In this document: piece by piece, positions 17,883 through 27,411 of the stretch
How positions within the stretch are numbered: the stretch's first letter is position 1
Layout of the letters: each line of letters starts with the position of its first letter
Source of the DNA: Nocardioidaceae bacterium
GTDB lineage: Bacteria > Actinomycetota > Actinomycetes > Propionibacteriales > Nocardioidaceae
Length of the DNA stretch: 64,000 nt
Assembly: GCA_018672315.1 (NCBI GenBank)
Contig: CP076053.1
Coordinates: forward strand, 979,827 to 1,043,826
Reading direction: 5' to 3'
Notes under the pieces: model-generated
Database searches by the model: none
What the model saw: the letters and a program-made list of their open reading frames with translations, nothing else
Told to the model about the DNA's origin: nothing
Translations under genes and position numbers: made by a program

Positions 17883-19356
17883 CCTGCTGCTCCTCCGTGC
17901 GGTCGCCGGACCACAGGGTGTGGAAGGTGCCCTCCTTGTCGGTGCGCTTGTAGGTGTGCGCGCCGAAGAAGTCGCGCTGGCCCTGGATGAGCGCCGCAGG
18001 CAGTCGCTCCGCGCGCAGCGAGTCGTAGTACGCGAGCGCGGCGGAGAACGCCGGCACGGGAACACCTGCGTCCACCGCGGTCGTGACCACGCGGCGCCAG
18101 GACTCCTGGGCCTCGACCAGCGCGTCGCGGAAGAAGGGCGCGAGCATCAGCGCGACCAGGTCGGGGTCCTCGTCGTACGCCTCGGTGATGCGGTCGAGGA
18201 AGCGGGCGCGGATGATGCAGCCGCCGCGCCAGATCTTCGCCACCTCACCCTTGTCGATGCTCCAGTCGAACTGCTCGGCGCCGGCGATGATCTCGTCGAA
18301 CCCCTGGGAGTAGGCGACGATCTTGGAGGCGTACAGCGCCTGCTCGACGTCGGCGACCAGCTGGTCGGCGTCGTCGGCCGTCCAGCCCTCGGGGCCGGGA
18401 AGATCGGCGGCGGCCTCGCGGGCCGCCGGCTTGCTGGACAACGACCGTGCGAAGACCGCCTCGCCGATCATCGACACCGGTACGCCGAGGTCGCAGGCGT
18501 TCATCACGGTCCAGGCGCCCGTGCCCTTCGCGCCGGCCTGGTCGAGGATGACGTCGACCAGCGGCTGCTGGGTCTCCGCGTCCTCCTGACGCAGCACCTC
18601 GGCGGTGATCTCGATCAGGTAGGACTCCAGCTCGCCGTCGTTCCACCGGTCGAAGACGTCGGCGATCTCGGACGGCGTCTTGCCGGTGCCGCGCCGGATG
18701 AGGTCGTACGCCTCCCCGATGAGCTGCATGTCGGCGTACTCGATGCCGTTGTGGATCATCTTCACGAAGTGCCCGGCGCCGTCCGTGCCGAGGTGCGTCA
18801 CGCACGGCACGTCCCCGGACTCCCCCGCCTTGGCCGCGATCTTCTCGAGGATGGGACCGAGGGTCTCCCACGCCTCCGCCGAGCCGCCCGGCATGATGGA
18901 CGGACCCTCCAGGGCCCCGACCTCGCCGCCGGAGATGCCGGCGCCGACGAACTGGATGCCGGTCTCCCGGATCCGCTCCTCGCGGGCGATGGTGTCGTGG
19001 AAGTCGGCGTTGCCGCCGTCGACGATGATGTCGCCCGGCTCGAGCACCTCGAGCAGGTCGTCGATGACCGCGTCGGTGCCCGGCCCGGCCTTGACCATGC
19101 TGATGACGGTGCGCGGGGTCGACATCTTCTCGGCGAGCTCGGCGTACGTCGTGGCCTTCACGAACCCGGCCTCGGGGTGCTCGTCGACGAGCTGGTCGGT
19201 CTTGGACGTCGTGCGGTTGTAGACCGCGACCTTGTTGCCCTCGCGCGAGGCCAGGTTGCGGGCGAGGTTGGACCCCATCACCGCGAGGCCGACGACAGCG
19301 ACGTTGGCCGGCTCCTCGGGCGAGGCGGCGGTGGATCCTTCGGTGGACTGCGACAC
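17875..19356 (-). CDS. gnd: 6-phosphogluconate dehydrogenase, decarboxylating
   Basis: Oxidises 6-phosphogluconate to ribulose 5-phosphate with NADP+ in the pentose phosphate pathway, 493 aa. The N-terminal dinucleotide fold has VAVVGLAVMGSNLARN and the NRT contact after it. The substrate motif reads GGEVGALEGPSIMPGG, close to the family's GGEEGARxGPSxMPGG. The catalytic lysine is in HFVKMIHNGIEY, and the C-terminal domain has IWRGGCIIRA and RDFFGAHTY. The GTG start has AGGAG 6 nt upstream. Downstream DinB-like gene overlaps by 8 nt. Confidence 0.95.
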   Translation of the reverse strand: MSQSTEGSTAASPEEPANVAVVGLAVMGSNLARNLASREGNKVAVYNRTTSKTDQLVDEHPEAGFVKATTYAELAEKMSTPRTVISMVKAGPGTDAVIDDLLEVLEPGDIIVDGGNADFHDTIAREERIRETGIQFVGAGISGGEVGALEGPSIMPGGSAEAWETLGPILEKIAAKAGESGDVPCVTHLGTDGAGHFVKMIHNGIEYADMQLIGEAYDLIRRGTGKTPSEIADVFDRWNDGELESYLIEITAEVLRQEDAETQQPLVDVILDQAGAKGTGAWTVMNACDLGVPVSMIGEAVFARSLSSKPAAREAAADLPGPEGWTADDADQLVADVEQALYASKIVAYSQGFDEIIAGAEQFDWSIDKGEVAKIWRGGCIIRARFLDRITEAYDEDPDLVALMLAPFFRDALVEAQESWRRVVTTAVDAGVPVPAFSAALAYYDSLRAERLPAALIQGQRDFFGAHTYKRTDKEGTFHTLWSGDRTEEQQDD

Positions 19357-19449
19357 GGGGTGCTCCTGGTTCTGCGGGTCGAGCGGATGAGTGACTACCC
19401 CGTCACCGTGCCCCGTCCGGAGTCGTTCTCACGCGCCGTCGCAGACGGA

Positions 19450-19752
19450 CTAGGGACCCAGCTGCTCGGGGATCCCGACCACGAGCAGCAGCAGCGAGCC
19501 GCTGACGACCAGCAGCATCACCACGTCGACGAGCTTGCCGCGGACACCCAGCATCCCGGCCTCCTCCTGCGGCAGCCGGAGGCGTGCGAGGGCGGCGAGC
19601 AGGAGCGTCGCGGCGACGACGGACACGCCGGCCCGCCACGGTCCGGCAGCCGCCAGCACGACGCCCAGCACCGACGCGGCCAGCACCAGCAGGTAGACGA
19701 CGCCGCCGGCGTGCTCGGGGCGTTGCACCCGCAGCAGACCCCGTACGCCCAT
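19450..19752 (-). CDS. DUF3017-like membrane protein
   Basis: 100-aa membrane protein of unknown function with three hydrophobic helices (about residues 18-35, 41-57 and 74-93). Size and position next to folD match the DUF3017 family of actinobacteria. I place the start at the ATG 9 nt downstream of the longest start, because TACGGT lies 7 nt before it (leaderless). It follows folD by 42 bp on the same strand. Confidence 0.75.
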   Translation of the reverse strand: MGVRGLLRVQRPEHAGGVVYLLVLAASVLGVVLAAAGPWRAGVSVVAATLLLAALARLRLPQEEAGMLGVRGKLVDVVMLLVVSGSLLLLVVGIPEQLGP

Positions 19753-19759
19753 GGTCGCC

Positions 19760-19765
19760 ACCGTA
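19760..19765 (-). promoter_or_regulatory. leaderless -10 box of the DUF3017-like gene
   Basis: TACGGT on the minus strand, 7 nt before the ATG at 19752, within the folD-DUF3017 spacer. Confidence 0.45.
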
Positions 19766-19794
19766 GGCCAGAAGGAGACCGGGCGGGGCGCAGG

Positions 19795-20646
19795 TCAGCC
19801 GGCGTCGCGCTCGGCGAGCGCCACCACGTTGGCGAGGAGCATCGCGCGGGTCATCGGACCGACGCCGCCCGGGTTGGGCGAGACCCAGGCGGCCACCTCG
19901 GCGACCCCCGGGTCCAGGTCACCGGCGATCTTGCCGTCGACCCGGGAGACACCGACGTCGAGCAGCGCGGCGCCCGGCTTGACCATGTCGGCGGTGATGA
20001 TGCCCGGCACGCCCGCCGCGGCGACGACGATGTCGGCCCGGGCGACCTCGGCGGCGAGGTCGCGGGTGCCGGTGTGGCACAGGGTGACGGTCGCGTTCTC
20101 GCTGCGGCGGGTCAGCAGCAGGCCCATCGGGCGCCCCACCGTCACACCACGGCCCACCACGACCACGTGCTGCCCGGCGATCTCGACGCCGTGGCGACGC
20201 AGCAGCTCGATGATGCCCGAGGGGGTGCAGGGCTGGGGGGCCTCCCGGCCGAGGACCAGCCAGCCGAGGTTGGTGGGGTGCAGGCCGTCCGCGTCCTTCG
20301 CCGGGTCCATCAGGCCGAGCACCGCGTTCTCGTCCATGCCCTTCGGCAGCGGCAGCTGCACGATGTAGCCGGTGCAGGCCGGGTCCTCGTTGAGGCGGCG
20401 TACGGCGTCCTCGACCTCGGCCTGTGTCGCGGTCTCCGGCAGGTCGACGCGGATCGAGGCAATGCCGACCTCCGCGCAGTCCTTGTGCTTGCCGTTCACG
20501 TACCAGCGGCTGCCCGGGTCGTCGCCGACCAGCACCGTGCCGAGTCCCGGGGTGATGCCGCGGGACGCCAGCGCGGCGACGCGCTCGGTGAGCTCGCCCT
20601 TGATCGCCTTCGCGGTGGCGGTGCCGTCGAGGATCTGTGCGGTCAT
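19795..20646 (-). CDS. folD: methylenetetrahydrofolate dehydrogenase/cyclohydrolase
   Basis: Bifunctional one-carbon enzyme interconverting 5,10-methylene-, methenyl- and 10-formyl-tetrahydrofolate, 283 aa. The catalytic lysine sits in the YVNGKHKDC motif (about residues 49-57), the folate-site motif is [10 protein letters not shown], and the NADP-binding motif is [13 protein letters not shown] (about 165-177). The C-terminal [15 protein letters not shown] is typical. The ATG has AGGAG upstream. Its product, 10-formyl-THF, feeds the purH and purN enzymes encoded upstream on the same strand. Confidence 0.96.
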   Translation of the reverse strand: MTAQILDGTATAKAIKGELTERVAALASRGITPGLGTVLVGDDPGSRWYVNGKHKDCAEVGIASIRVDLPETATQAEVEDAVRRLNEDPACTGYIVQLPLPKGMDENAVLGLMDPAKDADGLHPTNLGWLVLGREAPQPCTPSGIIELLRRHGVEIAGQHVVVVGRGVTVGRPMGLLLTRRSENATVTLCHTGTRDLAAEVARADIVVAAAGVPGIITADMVKPGAALLDVGVSRVDGKIAGDLDPGVAEVAAWVSPNPGGVGPMTRAMLLANVVALAERDAG

Positions 20647-20663
20647 CGTGTCGCTCCTGTTCT

Positions 20664-20695
20664 GCCGAGAGGACGTGATCTTCTGCCCTCTCGGC
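20664..20695 (-). terminator. hairpin between purH and folD
   Basis: GCCGAGAGG pairs perfectly with CCTCTCGGC around a 14-nt loop, starting 2 nt after the purH stop. No T tract follows, so termination or folD translation control are both possible. Confidence 0.5.
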
Positions 20696-20696
20696 G

Positions 20697-22307
20697 TCAG
20701 TGGAAGAAGTGGCGGGTGCCGGTGAAGTACATCGTCACGCCGGCGGCCCTCGCCGCCTCGATCGTGAGCTCGTCCCGCACCGAGCCCCCCGGCTGCACGA
20801 TCGCGCGGACACCCGCGTCGATGAGGATCTGCGGACCGTCCTCGAACGGGAAGAACGCATCGGAGGCCGCGACGGCACCCTTGGCGCGCTCACCCGCCCG
20901 CGACACCGCGAGCCGGCAGGAGTCCACCCGGTTGACCTGCCCCATCCCGACGCCGACCGAGGCGCCGTCGGCGGCGAGGAGGATCGCGTTGGACTTGGCG
21001 GCACGGCAGGCCTTCCAGGCGAACGCCAGGTCGGCGAGCGTCGCCTCGTCGGCCGCCTCGCCCGTCGCCAGCGTCCAGGACGCCGGGTCGTCGCCGGCGC
21101 CGTCCAGGTCGGCGTCGACGTGGTCGACCTGCTGCACCAGCAGGCCACCGGAGACCGCCCTGAACTCCCGCTGCTGCGGCTGCTCCTCGAGGGGGGCCAG
21201 GAGGATGCGGATGTTCTTCTTCCGGGTCAGCACCTCGACGGCGCCCCCCTCGTACGCCGGCGCGACGATGACCTCGGTGAAGACCTCGGCCACCTGCTCG
21301 GCCATCGCCACCGTGACCGGACGGTTGACCGCGATCACACCGCCGAAGGCCGAGACCGGGTCGCACTCGTGCGCCTTGCGGTGGGCCTCGGCGATGTCCT
21401 CGTGCTCGCCGCACACCGCGATGCCGCACGGGTTGGCGTGCTTGATGATCGCGACCGCGGGCTCGGTGAAGTCGTTCGCCGCCCGCCGGGCGGCGTCGGT
21501 GTCGACGTAGTTGTTGTAGGACATCTCCTTGCCGTGCAGCTGCTCGGCGCCGGCGAGCCCGCCCGACCCGTCGACGTAGAGCGCGGCGGCCTGGTGCGGG
21601 TTCTCGCCGTAGCGCAGGTCGGCGGCCTTGGTGTACGCCGCGCCGGTGAACCCTCCGAAGGCCGAGTCGCCGTCGGGGGCGAGCGTCGAGGCCATCCAGG
21701 AGGCGACCTGCACGTCGTACGCCGCCGTGTGCGCGAACGCCGCCGCGGCCAACGTCTTGCGCTGGTCGTAGGTGAAACCCCCGTCGGCCAGGGCCCCGTG
21801 CACCGCGGCGTACTGCTCGGGGTTCGTCACGATCGCGACCGAGGGGTGGTTCTTCGCGGCCGCGCGCACCATCGAGGGGCCGCCGATGTCGATCTGCTCG
21901 ACGCAGGCGTCGGCGTCGGCGCCCGAGGCCACGGTCTCGGCGAAGGGGTAGAGGTTGGACACCACGAGGTCGAACGGCGCGACCTGCAGCTCCGAGAGCT
22001 GGGCCCGGTGGGCCTCGAGCCGCCGGTCGGCGAGCAACCCCGCGTGCACCCGAGGGTGCAGCGTCTTCACCCGGCCGTCCAGGCACTCCGGGAAGCCGGT
22101 GAGCTCCTCCACCCTCGTCACCGGGAGCCCGGCGTCCTCGATCAGTCGTGCGGAGCCACCGGTGGAGACCAGCTCGACGCCCGCCTCGTGCAACGCGGTC
22201 ACCAGCTGCTCGAGGCCGGTCTTGTCGTACACCGAGACCAGCGCGCGGCGCAGGGGCACGCGGACGTCCCCGGTGGGATCGATCGGGTGGGAAAGGCTGC
22301 TGCTCAC
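20697..22307 (-). CDS. purH: bifunctional AICAR transformylase/IMP cyclohydrolase
   Basis: Performs the last two steps of de novo IMP synthesis, 536 aa from the GTG at 22307. The N-terminal MGS-like cyclohydrolase domain begins at [15 protein letters not shown]. The transformylase domain (about residues 200-536) carries the catalytic pair in [12 protein letters not shown] and ends with [11 protein letters not shown]. The start overlaps the purN stop by 4 nt, so the two are coupled. The frame stays open upstream, but the family begins here. Confidence 0.96.
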   Translation of the reverse strand: MSSSLSHPIDPTGDVRVPLRRALVSVYDKTGLEQLVTALHEAGVELVSTGGSARLIEDAGLPVTRVEELTGFPECLDGRVKTLHPRVHAGLLADRRLEAHRAQLSELQVAPFDLVVSNLYPFAETVASGADADACVEQIDIGGPSMVRAAAKNHPSVAIVTNPEQYAAVHGALADGGFTYDQRKTLAAAAFAHTAAYDVQVASWMASTLAPDGDSAFGGFTGAAYTKAADLRYGENPHQAAALYVDGSGGLAGAEQLHGKEMSYNNYVDTDAARRAANDFTEPAVAIIKHANPCGIAVCGEHEDIAEAHRKAHECDPVSAFGGVIAVNRPVTVAMAEQVAEVFTEVIVAPAYEGGAVEVLTRKKNIRILLAPLEEQPQQREFRAVSGGLLVQQVDHVDADLDGAGDDPASWTLATGEAADEATLADLAFAWKACRAAKSNAILLAADGASVGVGMGQVNRVDSCRLAVSRAGERAKGAVAASDAFFPFEDGPQILIDAGVRAIVQPGGSVRDELTIEAARAAGVTMYFTGTRHFFH

Positions 22308-22921
22308 TGTCCGAACCGGACCTTCCTGTCGGTGATGGTGAATCCCTCGCGGGCGAGTCGGCCGACCTGCTCGACCAGCATGGCCCGCTCGGCGACCTTG
22401 ATGCGCTCGTGCAGGGCGTCGACGTCGTCGTCGTCCTCGACGCGTACGGCCACCTGCTCGACGATGGGGCCGGTGTCGACGCCGGCGTCGACCACGAAGA
22501 GCGTGGCGCCGGTGACCCTCACGCCGTACGCCAGCGCGTCGCGCGGACCCTGCATGCCGGGGAAGGAGGGCGAGAGCGCCGGGTGGGTGTTCACGGTGCG
22601 TCCGCCGAAGCGGGCCAGGAACGCAGGCCCGGTGAGCTTCATGAAGCCCGCCAGCACGACCAGGTCGGGCTCGTGCGCGAGCACCTCGCGCGCCAGCGCC
22701 TCGTCCCACTCGTCGCGGTGCGCGAAGTCGCCCAGCCGTACGGTGAAGGTCGCGACACCGGCCGCTTCGGCACGGGCCAGGCCCTGCACCCCTTCACGGT
22801 CCGAGCCGACCGCGACGACCTCGGCGCCGTACGCCGGGTCGGCGCTCGCATCGAGCAGCGCCTGGAGGTTGGTGCCGGCGCCCGAGACCAGGACGACGAG
22901 GCGAGCGGGGGCGTCAGGCAC
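22304..22921 (-). CDS. purN: phosphoribosylglycinamide formyltransferase
   Basis: Transfers formyl from 10-formyl-THF to GAR in purine synthesis, 205 aa. The phosphate-binding motif [11 protein letters not shown] is at about residues 13-23 (glycine-rich, with A in place of the more common S/G). Catalytic residues appear as N-H-D in [13 protein letters not shown] and [10 protein letters not shown]. The GTG start has TAGCCT 6 nt upstream, and that box overlaps the stop codon of the upstream perM-like gene, so purN-purH can be transcribed separately. Confidence 0.95.
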   Translation of the reverse strand: MPDAPARLVVLVSGAGTNLQALLDASADPAYGAEVVAVGSDREGVQGLARAEAAGVATFTVRLGDFAHRDEWDEALAREVLAHEPDLVVLAGFMKLTGPAFLARFGGRTVNTHPALSPSFPGMQGPRDALAYGVRVTGATLFVVDAGVDTGPIVEQVAVRVEDDDDVDALHERIKVAERAMLVEQVGRLAREGFTITDRKVRFGQ

Positions 22922-22927
22922 CCCCCG

Positions 22928-22933
22928 AGGCTA
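22928..22933 (-). promoter_or_regulatory. leaderless -10 box of purN-purH
   Basis: TAGCCT on the minus strand, 6 nt before the purN GTG. Its first three bases are the TAG stop codon of the upstream membrane-protein gene (22931-22933). Confidence 0.45.
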
Positions 22934-24334
22934 CCGACCGTCGCGGCCGGCGTCCCCAGCGGTCGGAGCCACGACCCGGCGCCACCCCGACGGGGTGAAG
23001 GCGCGTGCGCCGTGCCTCTCGACGACGATCTCGACGGTCTCCTCCTCATCGGTGGAGCCACCGGCGGGAGAGGCTCCGCCGCGACGGTCGCGCAGGATGA
23101 GGAGGCCGGCGCCCGACACGGCCCCGACCCCCAGCGCCGAGACGGACACGAGGAACAGCTCGAGCACCGGTACGCCGACCTCGCCGAGCCGCCCCGGGCC
23201 GACCGACCCCGAGGCCGTCAGGCCGAGCACCGCCAGCACCACGCCGGCGACGACCGCCGCCGCCGCGGCCTGGGCGATCGCCGCGGCCGTGCCGTGGGGA
23301 CGCTCCCTACGGGCCAGCAGCACGACTCCCAGCCCGACCAGCACCGGGGTCACCTGCACGGCGACGAGCCACGACGGGGGTCCGGTGGTGGGCAGGGCGG
23401 CGGTGAAGGGCACCGCGGGCAGCGGACCGAGCGTGACGACCGTCGGGGAGACGAGCGTGCCGGATCCGACCACGACGCCCGGACCGACGAGCCAGGCCGC
23501 CGCCCACACCACCAGGACCGGCAGGACGAGCAGGGAGGCGATGCCGAGCACGACGGTGTCGAGCGGACTCGGCTGCAGTGCCGAGACGGCCTCCGCACCG
23601 GCACCGGCGTGGCGCAGGAGCAGCGCACCGAGGAGCAGGGCTGCGAGCGCAAGCAGGAGGCCTGCCATCGCGACGCCACGCCGCAGGGCCCCGGGCACCC
23701 AGGCCGGCAGGAGCGTACGGGCCCGCGCGAGCAGGGCGTCCTGGCGTCCGGTGCCGGCCGCGAGGGCCGGGAAGGCGCCGAGCACGACGACAGCGCCGGC
23801 CCCGAGCAGGGCGCGCAGCAGCGAGGGGCCGGTCTCCTCGGCGCCGGCGAGGACGACGACCACCAGCGTCGCGACGAGGTAGCCGCCGAGCACCAGTGCC
23901 CCGGCGATGGCGACGTCGAGGTCACCGACCTCGTCCTGGGCCCGCGCCGCCACCCGGCGCCCCGCCCGGCGGGTGGCCAGCACGCTGAGCAGCGTCACGC
24001 CGAGCGGGACGACGCTCACGGCCCCCCAGGGCTGCACCAGGCTCGCCCCCTGGCCGAGCGCCCACGCGTCGGCGGCGACACGCAGGGCGGCGCGAGGCTC
24101 CCACCGCAGCCCGGCGTCAGCGCTGAACCAGCCCATCAGACAGACCACCGCCAGCGCCGCGAGCACCCACAGGGCCGCCAGCACGCCGTCGGCCACCGCT
24201 GCGACCGAGGCGCGGGCGGTGTGCCAGGCGCCGGTCTCCTCCCCCGGCACTGCGCCGGACCCGTCTCCGGGTCCGGTGCCGGTCGAGGCGCCGGCGTCGG
24301 CGTCGGATCGTTCGTCCAGGGCCGTGTCGCTCAT
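22931..24334 (-). CDS. DUF6350/PerM-like multi-pass membrane protein
   Basis: 467-aa integral membrane protein with about ten hydrophobic helices between residues 45 and 425, an acidic Ser/Gly-rich N-terminus and a charged C-terminal tail ending in TAGDAGRDGR. Position directly before purN-purH matches the actinobacterial DUF6350 family, a member of which is called PerM in mycobacteria and linked to cell division under stress. The link is by context and topology; I see no diagnostic motif. The ATG at 24334 is used because the upstream open frame enters the divergent gene. Confidence 0.72.
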   Translation of the reverse strand: MSDTALDERSDADAGASTGTGPGDGSGAVPGEETGAWHTARASVAAVADGVLAALWVLAALAVVCLMGWFSADAGLRWEPRAALRVAADAWALGQGASLVQPWGAVSVVPLGVTLLSVLATRRAGRRVAARAQDEVGDLDVAIAGALVLGGYLVATLVVVVLAGAEETGPSLLRALLGAGAVVVLGAFPALAAGTGRQDALLARARTLLPAWVPGALRRGVAMAGLLLALAALLLGALLLRHAGAGAEAVSALQPSPLDTVVLGIASLLVLPVLVVWAAAWLVGPGVVVGSGTLVSPTVVTLGPLPAVPFTAALPTTGPPSWLVAVQVTPVLVGLGVVLLARRERPHGTAAAIAQAAAAAVVAGVVLAVLGLTASGSVGPGRLGEVGVPVLELFLVSVSALGVGAVSGAGLLILRDRRGGASPAGGSTDEEETVEIVVERHGARAFTPSGWRRVVAPTAGDAGRDGR

Positions 24335-24456
24335 CCGTCCATGGTCGGCGCTGCAGGCGCTGCCGGCGGGGCGCCACGCCCGCACGGGAGTCCGAACCGT
24401 GCCCCTCGTCACGGCCCGTCGCGCCCAAGCCACCCCCCGGGTGTGCCTCGGTGCCC

Positions 24457-24462
24457 TACCGT
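24457..24462 (+). promoter_or_regulatory. -10 box of the sigma-like fusion gene
   Basis: TACCGT, 9 nt before the ATG at 24472, giving a leaderless or nearly leaderless transcript. Confidence 0.4.
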
Positions 24463-24471
24463 CGACCTGAC

Positions 24472-26445
24472 ATGTCTGAGATCTCGGAGTTCGATGCCTT
24501 CTACGGCCGTACGCGCCGTCGTGTGCTCCTGCAGTGCCTGGTGCTGACCGCGACGGTTCCCGAGGCCACGGCGGTGACCATCGGGGCGTACGAGCAGGCG
24601 TGGCGCCGCTGGCGCAAGCTCGGCCGTGACGGGGCGGACGGGCGTGACGGGGCGCCGGAGCGCTGGGTGCGCTCGCAGGTGTACGCCGCGCCGCGTCGTA
24701 CGGGCGGCACGACCGTGCCCCCGACCTCGGCGGACTCGCCCTCGAGCCCGACCCCGGACCACGAGCAGGCGGCCCTGCTCGCCACCCTCGCGACGCTGTC
24801 GGTCGACCAGCGCGCCGTGTGGGCCCTCGTGGAGGTGGCCGGGCTCGGCCCGGACGAGGCAGCGGCCGAGCTCGACCTGCCCTCGGCGACCGTCCGCCGC
24901 GAGCTGGCGGCGGCGCGCTCGACACTGGCCGACCCTCTCGGTTCCGCCACCGGCGACTCCTCGGCGACGTCCGCGCCCGCGCACCAGCCGTGGACCAGCC
25001 AGGACGTGGTCGTGGTGCTCGAGGACCTGGCTCACGTGGTGTCGCTGCCGACGCCGCCCCGCCTGCGCGCGAGCGGCCCGGACCCGGCGCGCCGCCGTCG
25101 CCGCGCGCTCCTTCCCGTCGCAGCGGCGGCGGGAGCAGTCGCCGTCGCTGCCACGGGGTGGGCGGTCGTCTCGGCGACGGACGCCGAGGGCCCGGCGACT
25201 CCTGACGGGCCCGCCGCGGCCGAGGACACGGTCACCCCCCGCGTCCTGCTGGGCCCGTCCGCCCTCGAGGACCTCGGTCCGGGCGGCTGGGTCGAGTCGG
25301 CGACGACCTCCGCGCCGGTCGACGCCGGACCCGGCTCGCTGTGCCAGCTCGCCGCGAGCGCGGATCCCGCCTCGCTCGGCGTCCAGTCGCGTCGCTTCAC
25401 CTCCGGGTCGGCCGCCGCGGAGGAGACGGTGGTGGTGTCCCGCTCGGTCGAGCTCGCCGCGTCGACGTACGAGCGCGCGGTCGGCTGGTGGACCGGGTGC
25501 ACCAACGTGACCGCGCTGCTCCAGGGCGCCTACGCGGTGCCGGAGCTCGGCGAGGAGGCGATCGTGCTGACCCTGCGCGACTGGGCCGACCCCACCGCCT
25601 CCTACGTCGTCGGCCTCGCCCGGGCCGGCGCCGCGACGGTCTCGCTGGTCTCCCTCGATCCCGTCGCGAGCGCTGTCGAGGCGGTCGCCGTGGACGAGCA
25701 GCAGCCGGGCACCCCGCAGGAGGCCGCCTCGGTGCTCGCCGACGCGGTCGCGACGGCCTGCGCCGCGGAGGCCGCGGACTGCGAGACGACCGACGCCCCG
25801 ACCTCCGTGTCCGTCGAGCGCATCTCCCCGCCCGACCCGCCCGGCAGCCGAGGCCTGCTCGCCACCGTCGACCTGCCGCCCGCCGGCGACCTCGCGGAAC
25901 CCTGGTCGACCAGTCCGCCCGTCTCGGCCGACGGTGAGCTGCGACCCAGCGACGACACCGACGCCACGACGCCGTGCGACACCGCCGACCTCGCCACCGC
26001 GGGCGCGGGCGACATCTACTCCCGCACCTTCACGGTGCCCGGGGACCCCGACCTGCCGAGCTACTTCGGGCTCGCCGAGACCGTCGCGACCTTCGCCACC
26101 CCCGACCTGGCCGACCAGTACGTCGCGGACACCGTCGAGGGCTTCGGCACCTGCTCGCAGCGCGTGGGGTCCGCCGTCGTCGCGAATCTCGGCGAGGACC
26201 TCACGACGGGACCGGCCGGCCGGGCCCCCGGTGTCATGGAGTCGGCGGTGTACGCCCTCGCCTACGACAACGAGCAGGACGAGCGGATCTTCCTCCGCAC
26301 CGCGGTCGTGCGCAACGACACCGGCGTCGCGCGGGTGACCCTGGTGCCCGGTCCCGACAACGACATGACCCGGGAGCAGTTCGACATCGTGGTGGTGCGG
26401 GCGCAGGCACGCCTCGCCGCCGCCGGCGACCAGCCGTCCTCCTGA
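24472..26445 (+). CDS. sigma-factor-like protein fused to a membrane-anchored exported domain
   Basis: 657 aa. Residues 1-50 resemble ECF sigma region 2 (FDAFYGRTRRRVLLQ...AYEQAWRRW) but the acidic DxxQE core of region 2.2 is missing. Residues 105-152 resemble region 4 (LSVDQRAVWALVEVAGLG, then a helix-turn-helix LPSATVRRELAAARSTL). A basic stretch RRRRRA (about 207-212) precedes one transmembrane helix (213-235). The remaining 420 residues are exported, Thr/Ala/Pro/Asp-rich, with two related halves that each have a DLGPGG- or AETVATF-like module and paired cysteines. Probably a membrane-tethered regulator or a degenerate sigma/anti-sigma fusion; function unknown. Confidence 0.75.
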   Translation: MSEISEFDAFYGRTRRRVLLQCLVLTATVPEATAVTIGAYEQAWRRWRKLGRDGADGRDGAPERWVRSQVYAAPRRTGGTTVPPTSADSPSSPTPDHEQAALLATLATLSVDQRAVWALVEVAGLGPDEAAAELDLPSATVRRELAAARSTLADPLGSATGDSSATSAPAHQPWTSQDVVVVLEDLAHVVSLPTPPRLRASGPDPARRRRRALLPVAAAAGAVAVAATGWAVVSATDAEGPATPDGPAAAEDTVTPRVLLGPSALEDLGPGGWVESATTSAPVDAGPGSLCQLAASADPASLGVQSRRFTSGSAAAEETVVVSRSVELAASTYERAVGWWTGCTNVTALLQGAYAVPELGEEAIVLTLRDWADPTASYVVGLARAGAATVSLVSLDPVASAVEAVAVDEQQPGTPQEAASVLADAVATACAAEAADCETTDAPTSVSVERISPPDPPGSRGLLATVDLPPAGDLAEPWSTSPPVSADGELRPSDDTDATTPCDTADLATAGAGDIYSRTFTVPGDPDLPSYFGLAETVATFATPDLADQYVADTVEGFGTCSQRVGSAVVANLGEDLTTGPAGRAPGVMESAVYALAYDNEQDERIFLRTAVVRNDTGVARVTLVPGPDNDMTREQFDIVVVRAQARLAAAGDQPSS

Positions 26446-26461
26446 AGCGCCCCGCTGACGA

Positions 26462-26498
26462 GACAGAGCCCCCGACGGCGTCCGTCGGGGGCTCTGTC
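26462..26498. terminator. bidirectional terminator, sigma-like gene and sucD
   Basis: A perfect 16-bp stem (GACAGAGCCCCCGACG with CGTCGGGGGCTCTGTC) and a 5-nt loop between two convergent genes. Confidence 0.85.
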
Positions 26499-26515
26499 GG
26501 GTAGAGCAACCGTGG

Positions 26516-27397
26516 TCAGCCGCCCAGGATCTCCTTGAGCTTCTCGGCGGTCTCGGTCGGCGTCTGACCGACCTTCACCCCTGCGGCCTCGAGGGCCTCG
26601 GCCTTCGCCGCCGCGGTGCCCGAGGAGCCGGAGACGATGGCGCCCGCGTGGCCCATCGTCTTGCCCTCGGGTGCGGTGAAGCCGGCGATGTAGCCGACCA
26701 CCGGCTTGGTGACGTGAGCCTTGATGTACTCCGCCGCCTTCTCCTCGGCGTCGCCGCCGATCTCGCCGATCATCACGATCGCCTCGGTCTCGGGGTCGTT
26801 CTCGAACGCCTCGAGGCAGTCGATGTGCGTGGTGCCGATGATCGGGTCACCGCCGATGCCGACGGCGGTGGTGAAGCCGAACTCGCGCAGCTCGTACATC
26901 AGCTGGTAGGTCAGCGTGCCGGACTTGGAGACCAGGCCCACCTTGCCGCCGGAGGCGATGTCGGCGGGGATGATGCCGGCGTTCGAGGCGCCGGGGCTGA
27001 TCAGGCCGGGGCAGTTCGGGCCGATGATGCGCGTGGTGCCCTTGGACTGGGCGTACGCGAAGAACTCGGCCGTGTCGTGCACGGGCACGCCCTCGGTGAT
27101 GACCACCGCGAGCGGCATGCCGGCGTCGACGGCCTCCTTCACGGCGGACTTGGTGAACGCCGGCGGCACGAAGAGGACCGACACGTCGGCGCCGGTCTCC
27201 TTCATCGCCTTCTCGACCGAGCCGAAGACGGGCACCTCGGTGCCGTCGATGTCGACGGTCTCGCCGTCCTTCTTCGGGTTCACGCCACCGACGACGTTCG
27301 TGCCCGAGGCCAGCATGCGGCGGGTGTGCTTCATGCCCTCGGAGCCGGTCATGCCCTGGACGATGACCTTGCTGTCTGCAGTCAGGAAGATAGCCAT
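26516..27397 (-). CDS. sucD: succinate-CoA ligase subunit alpha
   Basis: Alpha subunit of the TCA-cycle succinyl-CoA synthetase, 293 aa. The CoA-binding Rossmann domain is N-terminal ([15 protein letters not shown] near residue 12). The phosphohistidine is in [11 protein letters not shown], and the [12 protein letters not shown] loop is family-typical. ATG start with GGAGA upstream. It follows sucC by 14 bp. The frame remains open upstream within sucC, but that part is not sucD. Confidence 0.96.
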   Translation of the reverse strand: MAIFLTADSKVIVQGMTGSEGMKHTRRMLASGTNVVGGVNPKKDGETVDIDGTEVPVFGSVEKAMKETGADVSVLFVPPAFTKSAVKEAVDAGMPLAVVITEGVPVHDTAEFFAYAQSKGTTRIIGPNCPGLISPGASNAGIIPADIASGGKVGLVSKSGTLTYQLMYELREFGFTTAVGIGGDPIIGTTHIDCLEAFENDPETEAIVMIGEIGGDAEEKAAEYIKAHVTKPVVGYIAGFTAPEGKTMGHAGAIVSGSSGTAAAKAEALEAAGVKVGQTPTETAEKLKEILGG

Positions 27398-27411
27398 GGT
27401 GTCGTCTCCTC

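Noticed and set aside
17623-21510. Very long plus-strand open frame (about 1,300 codons) opposite gnd, DUF3017 and folD
   Set aside because: Antisense shadow of real minus-strand genes caused by high third-position GC; its translation is low-complexity Arg/Gly/Val with no domain.
20700-23882. Plus-strand open frame of more than 1,000 codons opposite purH, purN and the PerM-like gene
   Set aside because: Shadow of well-conserved purine genes; no start signal and no recognisable motif.
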